Shown here piece after piece: positions 1-7,395 of a stretch of DNA of 15,275 bases (within the stretch, counting starts at the first letter, position 1; every line of letters begins with the position of its first letter). Source of the DNA: Acidobacteriota bacterium (GTDB lineage Bacteria > Acidobacteriota > Vicinamibacteria > Vicinamibacterales > Vicinamibacteraceae); NCBI GenBank assembly GCA_023418055.1, contig JAEZDP010000407.1, forward strand, positions 1 through 15,275. The letters run 5' to 3'. The notes beneath the pieces were generated by a model. The model ran no database searches. It had not been told where the DNA came from and saw only the letters and a program-made list of their open reading frames with translations. Both the position numbers and the translations under genes were made by a program.

Positions 1-97
1 CATCGCTGCTCTATGAATCGGCGAAAGACGACGACACATCAGACACCGGCGGCGGCAGGCGGTCAAGCTGAACGGCGAAAAGAAGAGAAGGATGAGC
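1..97. other. Left edge, possible 3' tail of a gene cut by the window
   Basis: This stretch lies downstream of mtgA and holds no complete gene. On the plus strand one frame stays open from base 3 to a TGA at 69-71 and would end a protein in an Asp/Ser/Gly/Arg-rich tail (SLLYESAKDDDTSDTGGG...); another frame meets TGA at 14-16. Either could be the end of a plus-strand gene convergent with mtgA. Its GC content at third positions is lower than in the neighbouring genes, so plain intergenic DNA is equally possible. No hairpin terminator is visible. Confidence 0.25.
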
Positions 98-871
98 TTA
101 CGGAACCTCGGCCGGCAGCGCCGGGCGGCCCGAGGACCCCATCCGCCGAAGAATCATCGCCTGACGGTTGCGCAGCCGGCGCGGCGGTGAGGCGGGGCTG
201 TAGCGCACGGGGTTGATGATGGCTCCGGCCAGCAGCGCGGCTTCGGGTGCCGTGAGGCTCGCCGCCGGCTTCCGGAAGTAGCGACGGCTGGCGGCCTCGG
301 CGCCCCACACCCCGTCGCCCCACTCGATGACGTTGAGGTACAGCTCGAAGATGCGGCGCTTCGACAGCACGTGCTCCAGCAGACGCGTAATCATCAGCTC
401 ACGGAGTTTGCGCACGGGGTTACGCGAGGGCGACAGGTAGAGGTTCTTGGCCAGCTGCTGCGTGATCGTGCTGCCGCCGCGCAGGGTGGTGCCGCGCGAA
501 AGATGGTCCTCGATGGCCTCGCGGATCTGCTCGAGGTCCACGCCCTCGTGCTGCCAGAACAGGTCGTCCTCCGCCACGAGCACCGCCCGCTTCAGCGTCT
601 GCGAGATGCGCCCATATGGCACCCATCGATAGTCGCGTCTGGCAGGCGTGCCGATGGCGTGTGCCTCGCGGGCGCGCAGCCGCATGAACGCCGTCTCGTC
701 GGGCGGGGCGTCGATGAGCACGCGCACGTCGGGCAGCGTCAGGTAGAGATACGCCATCGTCGCGAAGGCGACCGCGGCCAGACCAGCGACGACCTGTCCC
801 GCCGTGCGCCACAGCGACGACCGGGCTCGCCCGGCGCGGGGATGCACGCGCCGTCTGGCCGTCCGTGGCAT
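98..871 (-). CDS. mtgA: Monofunctional biosynthetic peptidoglycan glycosyltransferase (MtgA)
   Basis: This 257-residue protein belongs to glycosyltransferase family 51, which polymerises lipid II into glycan strands on the outer face of the cytoplasmic membrane. A basic N-terminus (residues 1-22) precedes one membrane anchor (about 24-45). The GT51 motifs follow in order: EDDLFWQHEG (101-110) with the presumed catalytic Glu101, GGSTITQQLAKN (132-143), and RKLRELMITRLLEH...FELYLN (154-180) with a second conserved Glu at 176, then WGDGVWGAEAASRRYF (184-199). There is no transpeptidase domain, and the length fits MtgA rather than a class A PBP. The open frame extends upstream to 1021 without membrane or family similarity and across the divergent gene, so the ATG at 871 is preferred. 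A TACACT -10 box ends 7 bases before this ATG and no Shine-Dalgarno sequence is seen, suggesting a leaderless transcript. Stop is TAA at 98-100. Confidence 0.93.
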   Translation of the reverse strand: MPRTARRRVHPRAGRARSSLWRTAGQVVAGLAAVAFATMAYLYLTLPDVRVLIDAPPDETAFMRLRAREAHAIGTPARRDYRWVPYGRISQTLKRAVLVAEDDLFWQHEGVDLEQIREAIEDHLSRGTTLRGGSTITQQLAKNLYLSPSRNPVRKLRELMITRLLEHVLSKRRIFELYLNVIEWGDGVWGAEAASRRYFRKPAASLTAPEAALLAGAIINPVRYSPASPPRRLRNRQAMILRRMGSSGRPALPAEVP

Positions 872-878
872 GGCAGGC

Positions 879-897
879 AGTGTAGCGCGCTTACAAT
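879..897. promoter_or_regulatory. Divergent promoter pair, mtgA and SpoIIE-type phosphatase
   Basis: The 34 bases between the two ATGs contain a -10-like box on each strand: TACACT on the minus strand (884 to 879), 7 bases from the mtgA ATG, and TACAAT on the plus strand (892-897), 8 bases from the phosphatase ATG at 906. With a start site about 7 bases past each -10, both mRNAs would begin at or within 2 bases of the start codon. Weak -35-like hexamers at 16-base spacing match TTGACA at 4 of 6 positions on each side (plus 870-875, minus 906-901); each overlaps the opposite gene's start codon. No Shine-Dalgarno sequence is present for either gene. This is a prediction from sequence only. Confidence 0.55.
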
Positions 898-905
898 GGC
901 CGTCC

Positions 906-3761
906 ATGACCCCAGCGGCCGACGACGCCGGCACGAGCGCACACGACGCGTTCACGGCGGGCATGTTGCGCTGGCGGACCCTCATCACCGCCATCGCCGT
1001 CGTGCTGGTGGGCGCGGCCACGCTCTACGTGGCCGTGTCGCTGCTCCGCGCCACGGACCGCCCGTGGACGGGTCTCACCCTGTCACGCGAGAGCGACGAC
1101 CGGGTGGTGGTCCTGGTGGTCGATCCGGCCTCCCCCGCACACGACGCCAACCTCCGTCCCGGCGACGAGATCGTCCACATCGACGGTATCCCGATGACGG
1201 ATGCCGCGGCGCTCCTGGCGCTGCACGACCGACTGCCGGCCCGCGCACCGCTCGAGGTGGGGTACGTACGCGGCGGACGCGGCGGCACCACCGCCCTCGT
1301 CGCGCGGCCGCTGCTGCACACGACGGGCGAGTGGCTGGGCATCGCGGTGCGCCTCGTCGTGGTGTTCGGCCTGTTCTTCGGCCTGGCCGCTCTCGTGCGA
1401 CAGTGGCGGCCCGACGACCCACGGGCGCTGCTCTTCATGCTCGTGTCGGCGGCCTTCGGCACCTCGCTGCTGATGATGGCCATCCCGGGCGGCGTGAGCC
1501 AGCCGCCCGAGACCGTGCTGCCCCTGCCTGACGGGTTCAGCCGGATGAACGTCACGGCGCTCGTCATCGTCTCGGTGTCGGGCGTGGCGGCAGGTCCGCT
1601 CCTGCTGCACTTCGTGCTGCTCTTCCCGCGCCCGCGCATCGACAGCGACGTGCTGCGGCCGTTGCTGGCGTGGAGCTACCTGCTGCAGGCGCTCTGCGTG
1701 CCGGTGGCCGTGGCCGGCCTGCCCGGGGCGGTGGTCAGGGGCCAGCCTCCCACGACGCGGGTCGTCCTGCTCGCCACACTGGCCGCTGGCCTCTCGATCG
1801 CCGCTGCCCTCGCTGTGCGCGCCTGGCGGTGGGCCGGACCGTCCATCCGGACCCGGGTGATGGCGGCGCCCGTCCGCACGGCGGCCATGGCGGTGCTCGT
1901 CGGCCTGGCCCTCGCGCAGTTCGCGCTCACGCTGGTGGCCGCCACGGCGCCGGACTGGCTCCTCGTCGGCACGTCGGCCTTCCTCCTGCTCGGCGGCATC
2001 GCGCTCAGCATCTGCGTGGTCATCGTGTATCCCGTCGGCGCGGTCGTCGGCTTGTGGTCGGCCTGGTCGTTTGCCGACGCGGCCGAACGACAGCAGATCC
2101 GGTGGCCCCTCATCGGCATCGGCGCCACGCTGACGGTGGCCATCGTGCTCTCGCTCGGCGCCACCGGATGGTCACTCGGCCGCGAGACGCTGCCCGGACG
2201 GCTCTACACCGTCCTCGAGATCGCCACGTGGGTCGCCTATTCCTTCATCCCGCTCTCGTTTGCCACCGCCATCCTGCGGTACGGGCTGATGGACATCCGC
2301 GTCATCATCCGGCTCACGTTCATCTATGCCGTGACGTCGGCGTCGGTGGCGCTGGGCGCCGGCGCCGTGGCCCTCCTTGTCACCGCCCTGGTGGCGCAGC
2401 TGGCCGAGAGCGGGCGCGTGGCCACCATCGTGCTCACGCTGCTCGTCGTCGCCATGGTGGAGCCGGTGCGTCGTCGCATCCAGCGCCGGCTCGACGTGCG
2501 GTTCTACCAGCAGGCGCCGGACCCCGCGGGAGTGCTGGCGCGACACGGGGAGGCGCTGCGGCACGTGTCACGTCGCGAGGATCTCGAACGCCGACTCGTC
2601 ACGGCACTCCAGGAGGCCGTGCCCCATCGCCCCACCCTGGTCTTTCGTGGCCGCGACGAGCGCGCCGGGTTCGACATGGTGAGTTCGCCCGGCACGCATC
2701 CGCCCGCAGACACCGCCGAGGCCGCGCGGTGGATCGAGCAGCACAACGCGACGCTGCACGGGCCCATGGTGCTCGACCGGGAGACCGACGGGCGCACGCC
2801 AGGCACGTGGACTCGCCTCGGCGTCGAGTTGCTGCTCCCCATCCGTCACGCGGACGTCGTTCACCTGGTGGTGGGGCTGGGCCGCAAGCGGTCGGACGAG
2901 GGTTGGAGCGAACGCGATCAGGAGCTGCTCTCCTCGATCGCGGCGCAGACGTCGATGGCCATCAGCGGCCTGCAGACGAAGGTGCGCGACGCGTCGTTGC
3001 GTGAAGCCTTCGACAACCAGCAGGCCATGTTGCCGCAGACGGTGCCGCAGCCGCCGGGCTACAGCCTCGCGGGCGCCTGGCATCCTGCCCTCGCCGTGGG
3101 CGGCGACTACTACGACGCGTGGTGGCTGAGCGAAGACGCGCTGGCGGTGTGCATCGCCGATGTCGCCGGCAAGGGCCTGCCCGCCTCGCTCGTCATGGCC
3201 AACCTGCAGGCCACCGTCAAGGCGCTGGCGACGCCAGACGTGACGCCGGCCGCGCTCTGCACGCGCGTCAACCAGACGATGGCCGCCAACCTGCGGCGCG
3301 GGCGATTCGTCACCTTCTTCTTCGGCATCCTGTGGACGGCCCAGCGGCGCTTCGCGTTCGCCAACGCCGGTCACAACCCGCCGATTCTCGTGCTGCCCAC
3401 CGTCACGCGCGAGCTCGGGCTGGGCGACCCGGCCCTGGGCCTTCGCCGATCACACGACTATCGCGACGCTGAGGTCGCCCTCGTACCAGGGGCACGGCTA
3501 CTGCTCTTCACCGACGGGATCACGGAAGGACGGGCACCGGCGGGCGAGGAGTTCGGCGCCGAACGTCTTGCGGCGATCGTCGCCCGCGACCACCGCTCGG
3601 CCGACGGCCTGCGCGACGACGTGTTGTCGGCCATCGCCGCCTGGACGCAGGGCCGCTTCGACGACGACGTCACGATGCTGGCGATCGTCTGTCCGCCGGG
3701 TCACTCGGAAGGCGTGTCGAGCACCTCACGCAGCACCCTGAGCAGCGCGTCGGCCGTGTAG
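906..3761 (+). CDS. Membrane PDZ-GAF-SpoIIE (PP2C-type) serine/threonine phosphatase
   Basis: This 951-residue protein ends in an RsbU/SpoIIE-type PP2C phosphatase, a family that dephosphorylates STAS-domain anti-anti-sigma factors or related phosphoproteins. Order of parts: membrane segment (about 25-46); PDZ-like domain (about 57-125, with LRPGDEIVHIDG at 83-94), probably periplasmic; a block of roughly ten further hydrophobic segments (about 144-519); a GAF-like domain (about 545-690); then the phosphatase (about 705-930). Metal-binding aspartates are visible in VGGDYYD (Asp734), ADVAGKG (Asp752), FTDGITE (Asp870) and FDDDVTM (920-921), so it should be active. The start at 906 is chosen because it sits just after a -10 box; the frame is open back to 804 but that part lies over mtgA. 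The last 61 bases overlap the end of the convergent kinase gene, so the C-terminal tail after residue 930 is partly constrained by that gene. No anti-sigma or STAS gene is adjacent. The domain calls are firm; the biological target is unknown. Confidence 0.9.
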   Translation: MTPAADDAGTSAHDAFTAGMLRWRTLITAIAVVLVGAATLYVAVSLLRATDRPWTGLTLSRESDDRVVVLVVDPASPAHDANLRPGDEIVHIDGIPMTDAAALLALHDRLPARAPLEVGYVRGGRGGTTALVARPLLHTTGEWLGIAVRLVVVFGLFFGLAALVRQWRPDDPRALLFMLVSAAFGTSLLMMAIPGGVSQPPETVLPLPDGFSRMNVTALVIVSVSGVAAGPLLLHFVLLFPRPRIDSDVLRPLLAWSYLLQALCVPVAVAGLPGAVVRGQPPTTRVVLLATLAAGLSIAAALAVRAWRWAGPSIRTRVMAAPVRTAAMAVLVGLALAQFALTLVAATAPDWLLVGTSAFLLLGGIALSICVVIVYPVGAVVGLWSAWSFADAAERQQIRWPLIGIGATLTVAIVLSLGATGWSLGRETLPGRLYTVLEIATWVAYSFIPLSFATAILRYGLMDIRVIIRLTFIYAVTSASVALGAGAVALLVTALVAQLAESGRVATIVLTLLVVAMVEPVRRRIQRRLDVRFYQQAPDPAGVLARHGEALRHVSRREDLERRLVTALQEAVPHRPTLVFRGRDERAGFDMVSSPGTHPPADTAEAARWIEQHNATLHGPMVLDRETDGRTPGTWTRLGVELLLPIRHADVVHLVVGLGRKRSDEGWSERDQELLSSIAAQTSMAISGLQTKVRDASLREAFDNQQAMLPQTVPQPPGYSLAGAWHPALAVGGDYYDAWWLSEDALAVCIADVAGKGLPASLVMANLQATVKALATPDVTPAALCTRVNQTMAANLRRGRFVTFFFGILWTAQRRFAFANAGHNPPILVLPTVTRELGLGDPALGLRRSHDYRDAEVALVPGARLLLFTDGITEGRAPAGEEFGAERLAAIVARDHRSADGLRDDVLSAIAAWTQGRFDDDVTMLAIVCPPGHSEGVSSTSRSTLSSASAV

Positions 3762-5908
3762 GGCTTGGACACGAAGTGCGTGACGCCCGCCTTGACGGCG
3801 CGCGACACGTTGGCGTTGGCGTGCAGCCCGCTCGAGCCGATGATGCGCACGGCTGGGTTCATCGCCTGCAGGGCCGACACGGTGGCCGGCCCATCCATGA
3901 TCGGCATCATCATGTCGGTGATGACCACCGCGATGTCGTCTCGATGCTGCGCATAGAGCGCCACGGCGTCGGCGCCGTGCGTGGCCAACAGCACGCGGTA
4001 GCCGAAGCGCTCGAGCGTCTTGCGCGCCACCACCCGCACGGCCTCCTCGTCGTCGGCCAGCAGCACCAGTTCGCCGTTGCCCGCGGGCAGGCCCGTCTGC
4101 CGGCGCACCACCTGCTCGGCGTGCTCGCCTGAGGCGGCCGCTGGCAGGTACACCCGGAACTTCGTGCCCTTCCCCACCTCGCTGTAGACGTTGATGAACC
4201 CGCCGTGTGCCCGCACGATGGCCAACGTGGTGGAGAGGCCGAGCCCCGTCCCGTGTCCCACTTCCTTGGTGGTGTAGAACGGCTCGAAGATGCGCTCCTG
4301 CACGTCGCTGCTGATGCCGGTGCCCGTGTCCTCCACCTTGATGACGACGTACGGCCCGGGGGTCGCATCCGGGTTCAAGCCCGCATACACGTCGTCGACG
4401 ACGGTGTTCTCGAGGCTCACCGACAGGCTGCCGCCCCGGGGCATGGCGTCGCGGGCGTTGACGCACAGGTTGGTGAGGACCTGGTGCAGCTGGGTGGGGT
4501 CGCCGAGGACCATCCAGAGGTCGTCGGCGGTGCGACAGGTGAAGGCGATGTCCTTGGGCAGCGTGTCGCGCAGCAGCGCCTGCACGTCGCGCAGCACCCG
4601 CGCCACCTGCACTTCGACACGCTCGCCCTCGACCCCGCGGGCAAACGCGAGCACCTGGCGCACCATGTCGGCCCCCCGTTGCACGCTGGCCTGCAGCGTG
4701 TCGAACAGCGGATCGCGCGGCCCTTCGCCCATCCTGTCGCGCAGCAGCTCGAGGGCCATCATGATGGGCGTCAGGACGTTGTTGAGGTCGTGGGCGATGC
4801 CGCCAGCCAGGGTGCCGATGCTCTCGAGGCGCTGCGCGCGCATCATCTGCTGCTCGAACTTCTTGCGGGCGGTCACATCGGTGCCGATGACCAGCACGGC
4901 CTTGGGCCGGCCCTGCTCGTCGCGCACGACCGTGCAGCTGGTGTCCACGATGCGGCGTCCACCGTCTCGCGTGGCGTGGGTCATGTCGCCGTGCCACTCG
5001 CCTGCCGCCTCGAGCGCCCCCTCGATCTCGAGGGCGGGCTCGGTGACGTACAGGAAATCGCGGGCATAGAGGCCCAGCACCTCGTCGGCCGACCACCCGT
5101 AGGTGCGCTGCGCGCCGCGGCTCCAGTAGGTGATGCGTCCGTCGAGGTCGTGCACGAGGATGGCCTCGCGGGCCGCGTCGAGCAGCGCCGCCTGTTCGGC
5201 CATCCGCTCGCGCGTCCGGCGCGTCTCGGTGATGTCGAGGAAGTACACGGCAATCCCGTCCGACGACGGGTAGGCGCGCACAGAGAACCACGCCTCGAGC
5301 GGACCGTACAGCGCCTCGAATTGCGCCGTCTGCCGCTCGGTCATCGCGCGCCGATAGTGATCCTCGAAGGGCGTACCGACGGCCGCCGGAAACTCCTCCC
5401 ACACGCTGCGGCCGAGCAGCCCGTCGCGACGGCGCTGCAACACACGCTCCGCCTCGCGATTCAGATACGTGAACCGCCACTGCCGATCGAGCGTGAAGAA
5501 CGCGTCGGTGATGTTCTCGAGCGTGCTCGCCAGGCGTTCGGCGAGTTCCTTCTCGCGCTCGCGCATCTGCACGACGGCGCTGACATCCTGCACGGCGCCC
5601 TGCACGCGCACGATGCGGCCCGCGCTGTCGCGCACCGCATCGCCCATCACCCGCACGCGAATCTGGCGGCCGGCGGCGGTGACGAGCGGCACGTCGAGGT
5701 CGAATGGCGTGCTGCCGGGGTAGAAGGCGAGCGCCTCGTCGAGCGAGGGCGCGTAGTCGTCGGGCACCTCGTGGATGGCGCGCGCGCCGGTGGTCCAATG
5801 CACCGTCCAGTCGATGAGATCCACGGCCCATCCACCGAGACGGATGAGGCGCGAGGCCATCTGGAGCATCTGCCCGCCGAGAACATCCTCCTCGCGCGCG
5901 CCGGTCAC
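3701..5908 (-). CDS. PAS-domain hybrid sensor histidine kinase with C-terminal receiver
   Basis: This is a 735-residue soluble hybrid kinase with no membrane segment. Parts in order: PAS (about 20-110, internally shortened), PAS (about 124-227), PAS (about 240-347), HisKA-type dimerisation domain with GGIAHDLNN and phospho-acceptor His373, a HATPase_c domain with N box NLCVNARDAMP (480-490), G1 DTGTGI (527-532), F box FEPFYTTK (541-548) and G2 GHGTGLGL (551-558), then a receiver domain (about 614-733) with Asp619/Asp620, phospho-acceptor Asp665 in VITDMMMP and Lys715. All catalytic residues are present. The kinase core resembles NtrB-type and cytosolic PAS kinases of Acidobacteria and delta-proteobacteria. 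No HPt domain is seen, so the receiver may regulate the kinase itself or pass phosphate to an unlinked protein. Start choice: a GTG at 5908 overlaps the stop of the upstream protease gene (GTGA) and has AGGA 9 bases upstream; ATG at 5869 or 5860 are alternatives. The frame is open much further upstream, but only as a shadow of the protease gene. Confidence 0.88.
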   Translation of the reverse strand: MTGAREEDVLGGQMLQMASRLIRLGGWAVDLIDWTVHWTTGARAIHEVPDDYAPSLDEALAFYPGSTPFDLDVPLVTAAGRQIRVRVMGDAVRDSAGRIVRVQGAVQDVSAVVQMREREKELAERLASTLENITDAFFTLDRQWRFTYLNREAERVLQRRRDGLLGRSVWEEFPAAVGTPFEDHYRRAMTERQTAQFEALYGPLEAWFSVRAYPSSDGIAVYFLDITETRRTRERMAEQAALLDAAREAILVHDLDGRITYWSRGAQRTYGWSADEVLGLYARDFLYVTEPALEIEGALEAAGEWHGDMTHATRDGGRRIVDTSCTVVRDEQGRPKAVLVIGTDVTARKKFEQQMMRAQRLESIGTLAGGIAHDLNNVLTPIMMALELLRDRMGEGPRDPLFDTLQASVQRGADMVRQVLAFARGVEGERVEVQVARVLRDVQALLRDTLPKDIAFTCRTADDLWMVLGDPTQLHQVLTNLCVNARDAMPRGGSLSVSLENTVVDDVYAGLNPDATPGPYVVIKVEDTGTGISSDVQERIFEPFYTTKEVGHGTGLGLSTTLAIVRAHGGFINVYSEVGKGTKFRVYLPAAASGEHAEQVVRRQTGLPAGNGELVLLADDEEAVRVVARKTLERFGYRVLLATHGADAVALYAQHRDDIAVVITDMMMPIMDGPATVSALQAMNPAVRIIGSSGLHANANVSRAVKAGVTHFVSKPYTADALLRVLREVLDTPSE

Positions 5909-5921
5909 CGCCGCTGTTCCT
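5905..5921 (-). promoter_or_regulatory. GTGA stop/start overlap and RBS of the hybrid kinase gene
   Basis: The protease stop codon TGA (5907-5905) shares two bases with a GTG start (5908-5906) of the kinase, giving the classic four-base GTGA overlap. AGGA (5921-5918) lies 9 bases before the GTG, inside the protease's last codons. The arrangement suggests translational coupling and decides the kinase start. Confidence 0.65.
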
Positions 5922-7365
5922 GGACGATCTTCAGCCGGTCTCCGGCCCGCGGCTGTTCCCCGGGAGACATGCCGTTCAGGACGGCGAGCGTGGCGGCCGG
6001 CACAATGTTGGCCCCCGGGCCGCCGGCGATGCGCTCCCACGTGTCGCCCGCGCGAGCCGTGTACAGGCGCACCACATTCGGACGGATGTCGCGTGCCTCG
6101 TCGTCGCGCAGCGGACGGAAGGACCGCAGTGTGGCGTTGAAGGCCGGCTCCGCCTGGCGGAACACCTCGGCGGGCGCCAGGCCGGCGATGCGATAGACGT
6201 TGCGGTTGTGCGCCAGCCAGGCGATGCGAAGCCCGGCGTTGCCGACGCCCTGCATCTGCCCCTGGAACGTGCCGACGAAGGCCTCGAGCCCGTTGATGGT
6301 CGTCGCTCCGCCTTCGACGATGCGGAGCCCCGACTGTCCCAGGTCGTTGGCGGCGATGTCTTCCAGGCGCGAGCCGCGCGGTTGCGGCACCAGTTGCAGG
6401 AAGACCACGGCATTGCCACCGGGTGCACGCGCGACGACCTGGGTCGGCGCGTTCTGCACGGGCCACTCCGCCGGGAACTCCAGCGAGAACCGCAGGTCGG
6501 GGTGCAGGAAGGTGGCACCGCGGACGATGCCTTCCGCCGGGTTGTCGCCGTAGATGAGGCCGTCGATCTTCTGCAGGTAGTCGGCCCGTTTGACCTGGAA
6601 GGGACCGCCGCTGGCCGTCAAAGCGGCGACCGTCTCCTGCACGCGCGCGACGCGATCTTCCGGCATCGGGTGGGTGGACATCCAGTTGGGGACGCCCTTG
6701 CGATCGGAGCCCTCGGACAGACGGCCGAGCGTCTCGAGCAGGCTGGGCACGCCGGCCGGGTCCCACCCGTTCTCGGCGGCGTAGCCGGCGCCGAGGCGGT
6801 CGGCCTCGAGTTCGTCATCGCGGCCGAACCGCAGGAACAGCAGGCCGAGGCCGGTTTCCGCTGCCTGGCCGAACGGCCGCAGCTCGGGCACGAAGATCTG
6901 GCCGAGGAGCAGGCCGAGCGACGCGCCCGTGGCCTTGCTGTACTGCGCCGCCGAGTGCCTGGCCGTGACATGTGCGATCTCATGGCCCAGCACGCCCGCC
7001 AGTTCGGATTCGTCGTTGAGATGCGCCAGAATCCCGCGCGTGAGGTAGATGAACCCACCCGGAACGGCGAAGGCGTTGACCGACGGCGAGTCGACGACGG
7101 CAAACGACCAGGGGAGTTCGGGCCGCTCGCTGTTCCTGGCGAGCGGCATTGCGACGCTGTCGATGTAGCGCTGCAGATCCTGGTCGTTGTAGACCCCCAT
7201 TTCCTGGCGGATCTGGGGGTCGCTCTGCTGGCCCAGGGCAATCTCCTGGGCCTCGCTCATCAGGTTGAACTCGCGTTTGCCCGTCGCCGGGTTGGTGGCG
7301 CAGGACCACGACAGGAGTGCAGCAAGGGCAGCCGCCGCGATGGCGCGACTGGTGTGCAATCTCAT
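5905..7365 (-). CDS. M48-family zinc metalloprotease, BepA-like lipoprotein with LysM-like tail
   Basis: This 486-residue protein is a probable periplasmic lipoprotein and zinc endopeptidase of family M48 (the BepA/LoiP group, involved in outer-membrane protein and lipoprotein quality control). A signal peptide ends in the lipobox LSWSC, making Cys22 the likely lipidated residue; the following CATNPATGKREFNLMSEAQE is typical of this group. The active site HEIAH (128-132) is present, with the third zinc ligand in ELEAD (Glu187) and the family's STHP motif at 230-233. After the protease domain come about 170 residues without a recognised catalytic motif and a C-terminal LysM-like segment (about 432-482, YTARAGDTWERIAG ... 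RAGDRLKIV) that could bind peptidoglycan. There are no TPR repeats as in E. coli BepA. The ATG at 7365 has a strong Shine-Dalgarno GGAGGGG (7380-7374) at 8 bases. It lies 30 bases after the oxidoreductase gene and overlaps the kinase gene by four bases, so all three are probably one operon. Confidence 0.9.
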   Translation of the reverse strand: MRLHTSRAIAAAALAALLSWSCATNPATGKREFNLMSEAQEIALGQQSDPQIRQEMGVYNDQDLQRYIDSVAMPLARNSERPELPWSFAVVDSPSVNAFAVPGGFIYLTRGILAHLNDESELAGVLGHEIAHVTARHSAAQYSKATGASLGLLLGQIFVPELRPFGQAAETGLGLLFLRFGRDDELEADRLGAGYAAENGWDPAGVPSLLETLGRLSEGSDRKGVPNWMSTHPMPEDRVARVQETVAALTASGGPFQVKRADYLQKIDGLIYGDNPAEGIVRGATFLHPDLRFSLEFPAEWPVQNAPTQVVARAPGGNAVVFLQLVPQPRGSRLEDIAANDLGQSGLRIVEGGATTINGLEAFVGTFQGQMQGVGNAGLRIAWLAHNRNVYRIAGLAPAEVFRQAEPAFNATLRSFRPLRDDEARDIRPNVVRLYTARAGDTWERIAGGPGANIVPAATLAVLNGMSPGEQPRAGDRLKIVQEQRR

Positions 7366-7395
7366 GCGGAAGGCCCCTCCGCCGGCCCGGACCCG

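Noticed and set aside
872..1021. Longer mtgA start at 1021 and longer phosphatase start at 804
   Set aside because: Each would overlap the other gene's conserved coding part and place the -10 boxes inside coding sequence; the added residues lack family features.
5909..6766. Extension of the hybrid kinase frame upstream to 6766
   Set aside because: The extra 286 codons lie wholly inside the M48 protease gene in another frame, have Arg/Pro/Gly-rich shadow composition, and the GTGA start with AGGA fits better.
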